Assembly (NCBI GenBank): GCA_947599755.1
Contig: CANQFO010000005.1
Coordinates: forward strand, 1-29,090
Reading direction: 5' to 3'
DNA length: 29,090 bases
DNA from: an uncultured Bacilli bacterium
GTDB taxonomy: Bacteria; Bacillota_I; Bacilli_A; RF39; UBA660
The notes under the pieces are model-generated. The model did not search any database, had not been told where the DNA came from, and saw only the letters and a program-made list of their open reading frames with translations. Both the position numbers and the translations under genes were made by a program. Below are positions 1-8,298 of the stretch, piece after piece. The stretch's first letter is position 1, and every line of letters begins with the position of its first letter.

Positions 1-1026
1 GGTGATTTGGCTTTTTCTCTTACTCAGTTGTCAACGTATATTAAGGCAGGTATTCCTTTGGCTGATTCTGTTCGAATTTTAGCTAAGCAGTCTTCTAAAG
101 CAAGTGTCAAGAAAAGTTTTAATCAATTAGTTTATGAATTATTAAAGGGAGAAAGTTTGTCTGGAGCAATGACTATTCAAGGAAATGTTTTTCCTAAGTT
201 GTTAATTAATATGGTTAAAACTGCAGAAATGACTGGTGATCTTCCTTCTATATTGGATGATATGTCAGATTATTATAATACAATGGATAAGACGAAGAAG
301 CAAATGATTAGTGCTATGACTTATCCTGCTGTTGTTTTGACTATTGCGATTGGGGTATTAATTTTTATGCTTACTTACTTGGTTCCACAGTTCGCTACTA
401 TGTTTGCTGAAAATGATGCTTCATTACCTGCTATGACTTTAATGATTATGCATGCTAGTGATTTTGTTAAAGCAAATTATATTTATATTATTATTGCTGT
501 TTTGCTTTTTGTTTTCATTTTTGTTTATTTGTATAAAAATGTTGTTAGTTTTAGACGATTAGTTCAATTGACTTTGATGCATATTCCTGTATTTAAAAAT
601 ATTATTATTTATAATGAAGTTGCTAATTTTACTAAGACTTTTGCTTCTCTTATTAATCATGGCGTTTTTATTACTGATAGTATGGAGATTTTGTCTAAGA
701 TTACTAATAACGAAATTTATAAGGGGATTATTGATAAAACATTGACTAATTTAGGAAAAGGAGATTCTATTTCTTCTGCTTTTAAGGGGGAGTGGGCAAT
801 TCCTGTTGTTGCTTATGAAATGTTGGTGACAGGTGAGAGAACTGGTCAGTTAGGAACGATGATGGAAAAAGTAGCTGAACATTTTCAGGCACTACATAAA
901 AATATTATTGATCAAATGAAAAGTTTGCTGGAGCCATTGTTAATTTGTTTTTTAGCTGTTATTGTTGGAATTATTTTAGTTTCTATTATTCAACCAATGT
1001 TTGAAATTTATGGACAAATCCAGTAA
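1..1026 (+). CDS. GspF/PilC-type inner membrane platform protein (5' partial)
   Basis: This is the polytopic platform protein of type II secretion, type IV pilus or competence pseudopilus machines; it sits in the membrane under the pilus and works with the assembly ATPase. The reading frame is open to the window edge, so the protein is cut at its N terminus; the TTG at position 7 is unlikely to be a real start because the family usually has some 60 more residues ahead of the conserved F-x-x-QL-x-x-x-x-x-AGIPL motif, seen here as LTQLSTYIKAGIPLADS. Two T2SS-F domains are visible: about residues 1-105 and 205-330 of the visible part, the second carrying FTKTFASLINHGV. Membrane segments lie near residues 105-128 and 158-178, with another at the C terminus. 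The prepilin peptidase gene follows 17 bases downstream, which supports the pilus/competence assignment. It cannot be told from this fragment whether the machine is ComG-like or PilC-like. Confidence 0.9.
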   Translation, partial: GDLAFSLTQLSTYIKAGIPLADSVRILAKQSSKASVKKSFNQLVYELLKGESLSGAMTIQGNVFPKLLINMVKTAEMTGDLPSILDDMSDYYNTMDKTKKQMISAMTYPAVVLTIAIGVLIFMLTYLVPQFATMFAENDASLPAMTLMIMHASDFVKANYIYIIIAVLLFVFIFVYLYKNVVSFRRLVQLTLMHIPVFKNIIIYNEVANFTKTFASLINHGVFITDSMEILSKITNNEIYKGIIDKTLTNLGKGDSISSAFKGEWAIPVVAYEMLVTGERTGQLGTMMEKVAEHFQALHKNIIDQMKSLLEPLLICFLAVIVGIILVSIIQPMFEIYGQIQ

Positions 1027-1043
1027 AGGGGGAATGTGCTCAT

Positions 1044-1811
1044 ATGTTGAATTTAGTTCTCTTTTTTATTGTTGGAACTATTATGGGTTCTTTTTATACA
1101 GTTGTTGGATTAAGATTACCAAAACATGAAGATTTTGTATTTGATCGATCTCACTGTGATCATTGTAATCATCCTTTGCATTTGTTTGATATGATTCCTA
1201 TTTTATCTTATCTTTTTTATGGTGGTAGGTGTAAGTATTGTCATCAAAAAGTGGATGTTTTGTATCCAATTATGGAATTTTTTACAGGTGTTTTATTTGC
1301 TCTTGCTTATTTTTGCTTTTCTGGAAGTTATGAAATTTATGAACTTTTTATTGCTTTGGGAATTATTTCTTTGTTAATGATTGTTGTGGTTAGTGACATT
1401 ACTTATTTAATTATTCCTGATGAAATTTTGGTTTTTTTTACTTTTTATTTTTTATTTTTACAATTTTTACATCTTGGTTGGCAAGCAGTTGTTGTTCATG
1501 TTATTACTGGTATTTTTTTATTTAGTATTATGTATTTGATTATGGTTATTGGTAATAAGGTTTTTGATAAGGAAAGCTTAGGGGGAGGAGATATTAAGAT
1601 GATGTTTCTTTTTGGTCTTGTTTTAGATCCAATATTAGGAATGATTAGTATTTTTTTAGGAAGTCTTATTGCATTGCCTATTTCTTTGTTATTGTTGATT
1701 GTGAAACAGGAAAAAGTTATTCCTTATGGACCTTTTTTGATGATTTCTTTGACATTTCTTTATTTTACTGAAATTACTCCTAGTATGATTATTCATTTTT
1801 TGGGTTTTTAA
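1044..1811 (+). CDS. pilD: Prepilin peptidase / N-methyltransferase (type IV leader peptidase, PilD/ComC-like)
   Basis: This integral membrane aspartic protease cleaves the leader of type IV prepilins or pseudopilins and usually methylates the new N terminus. The 255 residues match the short Bacillota ComC-like forms. The N-terminal cytoplasmic domain holds two CxxC pairs (Cys38/41 and Cys63/66), typical of bifunctional enzymes. The two catalytic aspartates of the family are visible as Asp118 in VVSDITYLIIPDE and Asp183 in GGGDIKMM. Seven or so hydrophobic segments follow the usual plan. The ATG at 1044 follows AAAGGGGGA (about 1025-1033). It is close behind the platform gene and probably in the same transcript. 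Its substrate pseudopilins are not in this window. Confidence 0.93.
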   Translation: MLNLVLFFIVGTIMGSFYTVVGLRLPKHEDFVFDRSHCDHCNHPLHLFDMIPILSYLFYGGRCKYCHQKVDVLYPIMEFFTGVLFALAYFCFSGSYEIYELFIALGIISLLMIVVVSDITYLIIPDEILVFFTFYFLFLQFLHLGWQAVVVHVITGIFLFSIMYLIMVIGNKVFDKESLGGGDIKMMFLFGLVLDPILGMISIFLGSLIALPISLLLLIVKQEKVIPYGPFLMISLTFLYFTEITPSMIIHFLGF

Positions 1812-1953
1812 GTTTTTGTTAGTATTTTTTTATTCTTTTTGTTTAGGTTAAATATTTTGTTTCATTTTGTGATATGCTTTTTTATGACAAATGAGGCTTT
1901 TTTTTGTTATCAAAACTTTTTTGATTAGAAATGATTATGTGGTAGTGATTTTC

Positions 1954-1982
1954 TTGATTAAAGTTTTTGCCTGTGATAAGAT
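1954..1982 (+). promoter_or_regulatory. Candidate promoter for dnaB
   Basis: TTGATT (1954-1959), a 17-base spacer and TAAGAT (1977-1982), the latter preceded by TGA as an extended -10. The -10 is only a 4/6 match. The dnaB start is 31 bases further on, after TTTGGAGGT. Nothing else in 1812-1950 looks like a gene; it is T-rich. Confidence 0.45.
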
Positions 1983-2012
1983 AAATTCATTAAGAATTCT
2001 TTGGAGGTATAG

Positions 2013-3326
2013 ATGAAAAATTTGACCATTTTACCAGCGGATACTTATATTGTAATTAATAAAACTATTTTAAATGATAGTGATCATAAAATTATTAATA
2101 TGTTATATCAGCCTATTATTGGTTTTGCAGCAACTTCTTTATATCATACTTTGATTGATGATTTGGATAAGTTGCAGCTTATGAGTGAAGAACTTACTCA
2201 TCATCATTTAATGGCTACTATGCAACTTAGGTTGGAAGATATTGTGATTGCTAGGGAAAAGTTGGAGGCTGTTGGATTACTTAAGAGTTATTTGAAAAAA
2301 GGAAATGTTAATCATTATGTTTATCTTCTTTATTCTCCTATTTCTGCTTATGATTTTTTTCATCATCCTATTTTAAATATTGTTTTATATAATAATTTAG
2401 GAAAAAAAGAATATGAAAGATTATTAGATTATTATAAAATTCCAAAGATTAATTTACGTGATTATGAAGATGTTACTAGTAGTTTTGATGATATTTTTAC
2501 TTCTGTTACGGGAACTGTATTAGAGATTGATACAGATATAACGAGAAGGGATTCTAATAATATATTATTAAATAAAGGGATTGATTTTAATTTACTTATT
2601 TCTAGTATTCCAGAGAAGAATGTTAGTGAAAAGTGTTTTAATAAGGAAATAAGAGAATTAATTAATGCATTAAGTTTTACTTATAATTTGAATACTTTAG
2701 ATATGCAAGGATTGGTTAGAAATGCCTTAAATGAAAAAGGAATGATTGATAAAACTCTTCTTCGAAAGAGTTGCCGGGATTATTATCAATTTGAAAATAG
2801 TGGTAATCTTCCTACGTTAATTTATCAGAGGCAACCTGATTATTTGAAAAAACCACAAGGAGATAATTCTAAGTGGGCTAAGATGGTTTATACTTTTGAA
2901 AATTTGAATCCTTATCAATTTTTAAAAGCTAAATATAAGGGAGCAGAGCCTACTGATCGCGATAAGAGATTAATTGAGAAATTGTTAATTGAACAAAAAT
3001 TGAATCCAGGTGTTGTTAATGTATTGATCGCTTATGTTTTAAAAATTAATCATGAACAGTTAAAAAAAAGTTATGTAGAAACAATTGCTGGTCAGTGGAA
3101 AAGATTAAATATTGAAACAGTAGAAGAGGCAATGAGAATTACAGAAAAAGAACATAAAAAAATTAAAAAGATGATGGGTTCTAAAACTACTTCTTCTAAA
3201 AGAAAACAGGTGGAAAGTTCTTTTGTACAGGAAACTCCTATTTGGTTTAATCAAAACTTAGAAAAGGAAGAATTAAGTGAGCAAGATGAGAAAGAATTGG
3301 ATAGTATTTTGAAAGAATTGGTTTAG
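2013..3326 (+). CDS. dnaB: Replication initiation and membrane attachment protein DnaB (Bacillus type)
   Basis: This is the primosomal helicase-loading cofactor of Bacillota, not the replicative helicase. With DnaD and DnaI it brings the helicase to oriC and to restart sites and tethers the origin to the membrane. The N-terminal LPADTYIV and the LLY/MLYQPIIGFAATSLYHTL block match the DnaB winged-helix domain (about residues 5-120). The C-terminal DnaB_2 domain (about 285-375) shows NPYQFLKAKYKGAEPTDRD, the helical segment NPGVVNVLIAYVL and the AGQWKRLNIETVEEAM signature. A charged tail follows. At 437 residues it is close to the usual 430-470. The ATG at 2013 has TTTGGAGGT seven bases ahead. 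In many Bacillota the helicase loader gene dnaI comes next; here the neighbour is an HD-domain gene instead, with about 200 bases between. Confidence 0.88.
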   Translation: MKNLTILPADTYIVINKTILNDSDHKIINMLYQPIIGFAATSLYHTLIDDLDKLQLMSEELTHHHLMATMQLRLEDIVIAREKLEAVGLLKSYLKKGNVNHYVYLLYSPISAYDFFHHPILNIVLYNNLGKKEYERLLDYYKIPKINLRDYEDVTSSFDDIFTSVTGTVLEIDTDITRRDSNNILLNKGIDFNLLISSIPEKNVSEKCFNKEIRELINALSFTYNLNTLDMQGLVRNALNEKGMIDKTLLRKSCRDYYQFENSGNLPTLIYQRQPDYLKKPQGDNSKWAKMVYTFENLNPYQFLKAKYKGAEPTDRDKRLIEKLLIEQKLNPGVVNVLIAYVLKINHEQLKKSYVETIAGQWKRLNIETVEEAMRITEKEHKKIKKMMGSKTTSSKRKQVESSFVQETPIWFNQNLEKEELSEQDEKELDSILKELV

Positions 3327-3449
3327 ATTTTATTTTTAGAGAAGGGATTTTTTTCTAATAAAAAGAGAGTAGCTAATCTTTTTTTGTCTTTTTCTCATTT
3401 TTTCCTATGCGGGAACTTTCAAATTTATTTTTAGAAATGAAAAAAAGAA

Positions 3450-3478
3450 TTGAAAATGAATAGGATTTATGTTATCAT
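3450..3478 (+). promoter_or_regulatory. Promoter of the HD-domain gene
   Basis: TTGAAA (3450-3455), a 17-base spacer, and TATCAT (3473-3478) preceded by TGT as an extended -10. It lies 51 bases ahead of the ATG at 3530. Confidence 0.6.
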
Positions 3479-3529
3479 TAAAGGGTAGTTTGGTGCATAA
3501 GATAATAGGAAAGGAAAGTAGAATGGGAA

Positions 3530-4030
3530 ATGGATCGTTATGAAAATACAGAATTTTTTGTTTTAATTCAACCAATGTTAGAAAATCCTGAGTATCAAAA
3601 AATGAAAAATATTGTTCATCATGGAATTAGTAGAATTGATCATTCTATTCGTGTTGCTTATTTTTCTTATCGGATTACTAAGGCTTTGCATTTAGATTAT
3701 CGTGAGACAACGCAGGCAGCGATGTTGCATGATTTTTTCTTGGATGAGGTTTTAGATGAGAATGTGGTTAATCGTTTGAGGAGGCATCCTAAATATGCTG
3801 TTTGTAATGCTTTGCGATATTTTTCTTTGAGTGATAAACAGATTGATATTATTCGAACTCATATGTTTCCTATTACTTTTACTCCACCTAAATATTTGGA
3901 AAGTTGGATTGTCGATATGGTTGATGATATTGCGGCAATTTATGAAAAGGGTTATACTTTAAAAAAACAATTTCATGCTGCAACTACTTTTTTGTTGTTG
4001 TTGGTTGTAAATTTTTTAAAAATTAAATAA
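3530..4030 (+). CDS. HD-domain phosphohydrolase
   Basis: This is a 166-residue member of the HD superfamily of metal-dependent phosphohydrolases; the substrate is unknown. Metal-binding residues are visible in order: His38 in RIDHSIRVA, the His67-Asp68 doublet in AAMLHDFF, further histidines at 86 and 111 (IIRTHMFPI), and an aspartate in VDMVDDIAA (Asp129 or Asp132). That pattern is the H...HD...D of active members. The C terminus (about 150-163) is hydrophobic, so the protein may touch the membrane. The ATG at 3530 is the only usable start in frame, since a TAG lies at 3506-3508. The best Shine-Dalgarno (AAGGAAAG, 3511-3518) is 11 bases away and better placed for an overlapping six-codon frame starting at 3523. 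The gene has its own promoter and a strong terminator, so it is probably monocistronic. Confidence 0.75.
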   Translation: MDRYENTEFFVLIQPMLENPEYQKMKNIVHHGISRIDHSIRVAYFSYRITKALHLDYRETTQAAMLHDFFLDEVLDENVVNRLRRHPKYAVCNALRYFSLSDKQIDIIRTHMFPITFTPPKYLESWIVDMVDDIAAIYEKGYTLKKQFHAATTFLLLLVVNFLKIK

Positions 4031-4031
4031 C

Positions 4032-4059
4032 AGAGCAATAAACCATTGCTCTTTTTTTT
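4032..4059 (+). terminator. Rho-independent terminator after the HD gene
   Basis: Perfect 8-bp stem AGAGCAAT/ATTGCTCT (4032-4039 and 4045-4052) with a 5-base loop, followed by eight T (4052-4059). It starts directly after the stop of the HD-domain gene. Confidence 0.92.
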
Positions 4060-4075
4060 GTTTATGTGCTATAAT
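4046..4075 (+). promoter_or_regulatory. Promoter of the pyrophosphatase-popT-uppP-ZIP operon
   Basis: A perfect TATAAT (4070-4075) is preceded by TGC (4067-4069), an extended -10. The only -35 at usable spacing is TTGCTC (4046-4051, spacer 18), which lies inside the right arm of the preceding terminator. The start codon is 25 bases downstream of the -10. Confidence 0.65.
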
Positions 4076-4100
4076 CTACAATAGAAAGAAGTGATAAGAT

Positions 4101-5720
4101 ATGAAGAAAACTTTAATTTTTGGTCATAAGAAACCTGATACAGATTCTGTAATGTCAGCTATTGGTTTAAGCTATCTTAAAAATCAACTTGGTGATAATA
4201 CAGAAGCTAGAATATTAGGAACTACTAGTAAGGAGACCAATTATGCTTTAAAATATTTTAAATTAAAAAGACCAGAATATTTAAATGATGTAAAATTACA
4301 ATTAAAAGATGTTAATTATCATCGTAATTTTTTAATTCAAGAGACGGATTGTATTTATAATGGATATCAATATATGCTAAATGAAGGATTAACTGGACTT
4401 CCTGTTATTAAAGAGAATGGGCAGTTTGTAGGGCTTATTACGATTAAAGATTTATCTCATACTTTTATCAATGAAAATGTTGAAGAATTATATACTTCTT
4501 ATCATAATATTATGCATGTATTGAAGGGTGAGGAGGTATTAAAATTTGATGATGAAATTGTTGGAAAATTATTAATTGCAGCTTATCGTAGTACTACTTT
4601 TATGAGTACTGTTCACTTGGATCCTGATATGGTACTTATTGTTGGAGATCGACATAGTATTATTGAATATGCAGTATCTGCTCCTGTTAAATTAATTATT
4701 TTATCTGGTGATTCTGAAATTAAAGATGAACATATTGAAATCGCTCGAAAAAATCATGTTAATATCATAAGAACTCCTTATGATTCATATCATATTGCAA
4801 GGTTAATGGCCTTAACTAATTATATAAAAACAATGATTCGTAGTTATAATCCTATTAAATTTGAAAATACGGATTTTGTTGATAATGTTATTGATATTAA
4901 TAATCAATTAAAACATACAAATTATCCTATTGTTGATAAGAAAAATAAGTGTTTGGGATTGCTTCGGATTACTGATTTAACAGAGAAGACTCCAAAGAAA
5001 GTAATTTTGGTTGATCATAATGAAAAAGTACAGAGTGTAGAAGGGTTAGAAGAAGCGCAAATTTTAGAAATTATTGATCATCATAATTTGGGAAATATTA
5101 CTACTAATACACCAATTAATTTTCGTAATATGGCGGTTGGTTCTACTTGTACGATTGTTTATACTTTATTTAAGGAAAGAGAAGTATCTATTCCAAAAGA
5201 TATTGCGGGAGCTTTATTATCGGGAATTTTATCTGATACATTAATTTTGAAAAGTCCAACTGCAACAGAAAAAGATATTACGGCTGTAAGAGAGCTTGCA
5301 GATTTGGCGGGAGTTGATTATAAAGAGTACGGTATGGATCTTTTAAAGGCTGGTACTTCTCTTGAGGGAATGAGTAAAGAAGATGTTTTATATAATGATT
5401 TTAAATTATATTCAGTTTCTGATAAAACTTTTGCGATTGGACAATTTTTTACGATGAATTTTGATGAAATAAAAAAAGATTTAGATGAATATATTCATGT
5501 ATTAGATGAGGTTAGTGAAGCTAATCATTATCAATTAGTTGCTTTGTATGTTACAGATATTATTCGAAATGGTAGTTATGTTTTGTATAATACAAAAGGG
5601 GAAGATATTATGATTATTGCTTATGGTAAGGAAAAGGTAAGGGAAGGTCATTTTATTCCTGGATGTATTTCTAGAAAGAAACATGTTGTTCCATTAATTA
5701 TGGAGATATTTGAAAATTAG
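4101..5720 (+). CDS. ppaC: Manganese-dependent inorganic pyrophosphatase, family II, with CBS-DRTGG-CBS regulatory insert
   Basis: This soluble enzyme hydrolyses pyrophosphate to two phosphates and pulls biosynthetic reactions forward. The DHH phosphoesterase N-terminal motif FGHKKPDTDSV gives metal ligands His9, Asp13 and Asp15. After about residue 70 comes the regulatory insert: CBS1 (about 75-125, LTGLPVI..GQFVGLITIKDL), a DRTGG-like domain (about 130-240) and CBS2 (about 250-298, NYPIVDKKNKCLGLLRITDL). The catalytic domain resumes with VDHNE (Asp305) and the DHH signature IIDHHN (326-328), and the DHHA2 domain ends with SRKKHVVPLI. The order and the 539-residue length match the Clostridium perfringens CBS-pyrophosphatase, which is regulated by adenine nucleotides and Ap4A; such regulation here is inferred. 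It is the first gene of an operon with the lipid carrier genes, whose synthesis and recycling produce phosphate and pyrophosphate. Confidence 0.93.
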   Translation: MKKTLIFGHKKPDTDSVMSAIGLSYLKNQLGDNTEARILGTTSKETNYALKYFKLKRPEYLNDVKLQLKDVNYHRNFLIQETDCIYNGYQYMLNEGLTGLPVIKENGQFVGLITIKDLSHTFINENVEELYTSYHNIMHVLKGEEVLKFDDEIVGKLLIAAYRSTTFMSTVHLDPDMVLIVGDRHSIIEYAVSAPVKLIILSGDSEIKDEHIEIARKNHVNIIRTPYDSYHIARLMALTNYIKTMIRSYNPIKFENTDFVDNVIDINNQLKHTNYPIVDKKNKCLGLLRITDLTEKTPKKVILVDHNEKVQSVEGLEEAQILEIIDHHNLGNITTNTPINFRNMAVGSTCTIVYTLFKEREVSIPKDIAGALLSGILSDTLILKSPTATEKDITAVRELADLAGVDYKEYGMDLLKAGTSLEGMSKEDVLYNDFKLYSVSDKTFAIGQFFTMNFDEIKKDLDEYIHVLDEVSEANHYQLVALYVTDIIRNGSYVLYNTKGEDIMIIAYGKEKVREGHFIPGCISRKKHVVPLIMEIFEN

Positions 5721-5730
5721 GAGGTTAATG

Positions 5731-6597
5731 ATGAAGGATACCATTATTTTGGCGATTAAAGGGTTTATCATGGGAATTGCTAATATTATTCCTGGAGTTA
5801 GTGGGGGAACGCTTGCTTTGACTTTGGGAATTTATGAAAATTTTATTCAGGCAATTAGTCATTTTTTTACGAAGTTAAAAGAAAATATTTGCTTTTTACT
5901 TCCTGTTGGTATAGGAATTTTACTTTCTATTCTTACTATGAGTCGTGTTATTGATTATGCTTATTTTCATTTTCCTATTCCTACTACTATGTTTTTTATG
6001 GGATTAGTGATTGGAGGAATTCCTTTGCTTTTGAAAAAAGTTAATCATACTCAAGAAAAAAGGCAAGTTTCTTCTTATGTCATTTTTTTCCTTACTTTTT
6101 CGGTTGTTATATTTCTTGCTCTTTCTGAACAAATTTTTGATTTATCTTTTAAGGCTAATTTAAATCAAATTCATTTTTTGGGATATTTTCTTTTATTTTT
6201 AGTAGGTATGGTTGCAGCTGGTACTATGGTAATTCCTGGAGTTAGTGGCTCTTTAGTTTTAATGTTATTGGGGTATTATTATCCTATATTAAAAGTTGTT
6301 AAAAGTTTGACTAAGTTTCAGAATTTGGGTCAAAATCTTTTGATTGCTTTGGTTTTTGGATGTGGAGTTTTGGTTGGAATTGTTTTGATTGCTAAGTTGA
6401 TTGAGTTTTTACTTAGTCGATTTGAAGTTAAGACTTATTTTGGGGTATTAGGATTTATTTTTGCTTCTATTATTGCGATTCCTATTGCTACAATGAATAG
6501 TGATGTGACTATTGTTTTTAATCTTTTCCAGTTGCTTTTAGGGGTTGTTATGATGGTTATTGGTGGAGTTATTGGTTATCGGTTAGGAGATGAGTAG
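5731..6597 (+). CDS. popT: DUF368 family polyprenyl-phosphate transporter (PopT-like)
   Basis: Polytopic membrane protein of the DUF368 family. Members of this family were recently shown to return undecaprenyl phosphate (C55-P) from the outer to the inner leaflet so that the carrier can be reused for peptidoglycan and other polymers. The family hallmark is visible twice: IANIIPGVSGGT near the N terminus and GTMVIPGVSGSLVLM about 160 residues later, as expected for an internally duplicated transporter. Roughly eight to ten hydrophobic segments fill the rest. The ATG at 5731 has AGGAGG (5719-5724) six bases ahead; ATG 5728 is also possible, whereas a TTG at 5710 would place the ribosome binding site inside the coding region. 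The stop TAG directly abuts the ATG of uppP, so the two are surely co-translated. The neighbour makes exactly the lipid this family is reported to move. Confidence 0.87.
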   Translation: MKDTIILAIKGFIMGIANIIPGVSGGTLALTLGIYENFIQAISHFFTKLKENICFLLPVGIGILLSILTMSRVIDYAYFHFPIPTTMFFMGLVIGGIPLLLKKVNHTQEKRQVSSYVIFFLTFSVVIFLALSEQIFDLSFKANLNQIHFLGYFLLFLVGMVAAGTMVIPGVSGSLVLMLLGYYYPILKVVKSLTKFQNLGQNLLIALVFGCGVLVGIVLIAKLIEFLLSRFEVKTYFGVLGFIFASIIAIPIATMNSDVTIVFNLFQLLLGVVMMVIGGVIGYRLGDE

Positions 6598-7413
6598 ATG
6601 AAAATATTTGAGATTATTATTTTGGGTTTTATTCAGGGTATTGCTGAATTTTTGCCTATTTCTTCTTCTGCTCATTTGATTATTTTTAGGGATCTTTTTG
6701 GAATTGGATCTGGAATGAGTAGTAATATGGAACTTACTTTTGATATTGCTCTTCATTTGGGTACTTTGTTGGCAATTGGTGTTTATTTTTTTCATGATTT
6801 TATTGATATGATTTGTAATGGATTGACTAAGGGTGTTCATGATCAGAAAGGGAAAATTTTTTGGTTTTTAATTGCTGCGACGATTCCTGCGGCTATTGTT
6901 GGGGTATTGGCAGAGGATAAGATTGAAGCGATTGTTCGAAAAAATTATATTGGTATTGCATTTGCTTTGGCAATTATGGGAGTAATTATTTATTGTGCTG
7001 ATAAATATAGTAAACGTGATAAAAGTATTCGTGATTTAAGGTTGAAAGATGCTTTAGTTATTGGATTTAGTCAAATTTTTGCTTTGATTCCTGGTTTTTC
7101 TAGGAGTGGAACAACGATTGCTACTGGGCGTTTGTTGGGAATTAATCGGGAGGATGCTGCAAAATTTTCTTTTTATTTAAGTGCCCCTGTTGTTAGTGGT
7201 GCAGCTTTATTACAATTATTAAAAAGTTCTACTTGGTCAATTATTGTTAGTAATCTTTCTAGTTTTCTTTTAGGAATATTTATCTCTTTTATTATTGGAT
7301 TGATATGTATTAAGTATTTATTAAAATATTTGCATCAGCATAATTTTCAAATTTTTATGATTTATCGTTTTTTGATTGCAATTATTGTAATAATTTGTGT
7401 TATAGGAGGATAG
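6598..7413 (+). CDS. uppP: Undecaprenyl-diphosphatase UppP (BacA)
   Basis: This membrane phosphatase converts undecaprenyl diphosphate to the monophosphate carrier on the outer face of the membrane and gives bacitracin resistance when abundant. Both family motifs are present: QGIAEFLPISSSAHL (Gln13 and Glu17, the [E/Q]xxxE motif) and IPGFSRSGTTIATGR (165-177) with the catalytic Arg169. The 271 residues and eight or so membrane segments are typical. The ATG follows AGGAG (6584-6588), which lies in the end of the DUF368 gene. Gene order places carrier dephosphorylation next to carrier flipping. Confidence 0.97.
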   Translation: MKIFEIIILGFIQGIAEFLPISSSAHLIIFRDLFGIGSGMSSNMELTFDIALHLGTLLAIGVYFFHDFIDMICNGLTKGVHDQKGKIFWFLIAATIPAAIVGVLAEDKIEAIVRKNYIGIAFALAIMGVIIYCADKYSKRDKSIRDLRLKDALVIGFSQIFALIPGFSRSGTTIATGRLLGINREDAAKFSFYLSAPVVSGAALLQLLKSSTWSIIVSNLSSFLLGIFISFIIGLICIKYLLKYLHQHNFQIFMIYRFLIAIIVIICVIGG

Positions 7414-7419
7414 ATTTAA

Positions 7420-8172
7420 ATGTCAAAAGAAAAGATGGGATTAATTGCTACGTTAGTTCTTGGAATATTTATTATTATTGGTGCTTTAATTGCTTTTTTA
7501 TCAAAGAAGAAGGAGAAGGTTACGGATTTTGCAATAGGGCTTGCATTTGGAGTTATTGTTATGTTAATTATTACTGATCTTTTGCCAGAAATTACTGAGC
7601 AATTAGGGTTAAGATATATATATTTATTTATTATTGGGACAATTGGTGGATTTGTTGTTTTGAAGCTTTTGGATTATTTTGTTCCTGATCATGAAGAAGA
7701 TTCTATGACTAAGAAAGAGGCTAAAAATAATTTAATTCATATTGGAATGATTACTTCTTTGGCTTTTATTCTTCATAATATGATTGAAGGAATGGTAATT
7801 TATTCTACCATGATTACCGATTCTAATTTAGGAGTTTTGGTTATGTTAGGAATTGGTTTTCATAATATTCCTTTAGGAATGATGATTGCTACTACATTTT
7901 ATCAGAGCAATCAAAATATTAGTAAGACTGTTTTAATTTTATTAGGAATTTCTTTATCGACTTTTTTTGGAGGATTACTAATGTTTTTTATGAATTTAAC
8001 TGTAATTCATTCTACTGTTTTAGGGGTATTGTTATCATTAACTCTTGGTATGTTAATTTATATTTTATTTGATGAATTATATCCTAGAATTTGTCATAGT
8101 AAAAATAAGAAAATTAATTATTTAGGTATTTTTTTGGGAGTTGTTATTTTATTTATTTCTTTATTTTTATAA
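7420..8172 (+). CDS. ZIP family divalent metal transporter
   Basis: ZIP-type permease, expected to import zinc or a related divalent cation. The two metal-binding helices are clear: HNMIEGMVIY (His119, Asn120, Glu123) and HNIPLGMMIA (His148, Asn149), which correspond to transmembrane segments 4 and 5. A charged cytoplasmic loop (about 88-104) precedes them. The 250-residue length is normal for bacterial ZIPs. The ATG at 7420 has AGGAGGA (about 7404-7410) in the end of uppP. It is the last gene before a terminator, so it belongs to the carrier operon. The metal cannot be deduced from sequence; manganese for the operon's own pyrophosphatase would be one speculation, zinc the default. Confidence 0.88.
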   Translation: MSKEKMGLIATLVLGIFIIIGALIAFLSKKKEKVTDFAIGLAFGVIVMLIITDLLPEITEQLGLRYIYLFIIGTIGGFVVLKLLDYFVPDHEEDSMTKKEAKNNLIHIGMITSLAFILHNMIEGMVIYSTMITDSNLGVLVMLGIGFHNIPLGMMIATTFYQSNQNISKTVLILLGISLSTFFGGLLMFFMNLTVIHSTVLGVLLSLTLGMLIYILFDELYPRICHSKNKKINYLGIFLGVVILFISLFL

Positions 8173-8206
8173 AGTTTGTTGTTTTTATTTATATTTGTTT
8201 ATTTTG

Positions 8207-8234
8207 ATTATTACTTTTTGTAATAATTTTTTTT
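8207..8234 (+). terminator. Rho-independent terminator ending the 4101-8172 operon
   Basis: Perfect 8-bp stem ATTATTAC/GTAATAAT (8207-8214 and 8220-8227) with a TTTTT loop, followed by a run of eight T (8227-8234). The stem is AT-rich but the geometry is canonical. Confidence 0.82.
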
Positions 8235-8266
8235 ATTATAAATTTCTTTCTTTTCGACAAAAGTCT

Positions 8267-8275
8267 TGTTATAAT
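8267..8275 (+). promoter_or_regulatory. Promoter (extended -10) of the sugar kinase operon
   Basis: TGT plus TATAAT (8267-8275). No good -35 hexamer is seen 16-18 bases upstream (T-rich, TTCTTT-like). It lies 23 bases before the GTG start at 8299 and just downstream of the previous terminator. Confidence 0.6.
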
Positions 8276-8298
8276 GATCATAGGAGGTGCGTGTTTGA

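Noticed and set aside
1884..1922. Possible terminator after pilD (ATGACAA/TTGTTAT stem, 1884-1910)
   Set aside because: Weak stem with a G-T pair and a 13-base loop, and no T run directly after it.
3336..3358. Possible terminator after dnaB (TTAGAGAA/TTTTCTAA)
   Set aside because: All-weak stem with one G-T pair, not followed by a T run.
7395..7577. 60-codon frame overlapping uppP and the ZIP gene
   Set aside because: Out-of-frame shadow of two clear genes with no ribosome site of its own.
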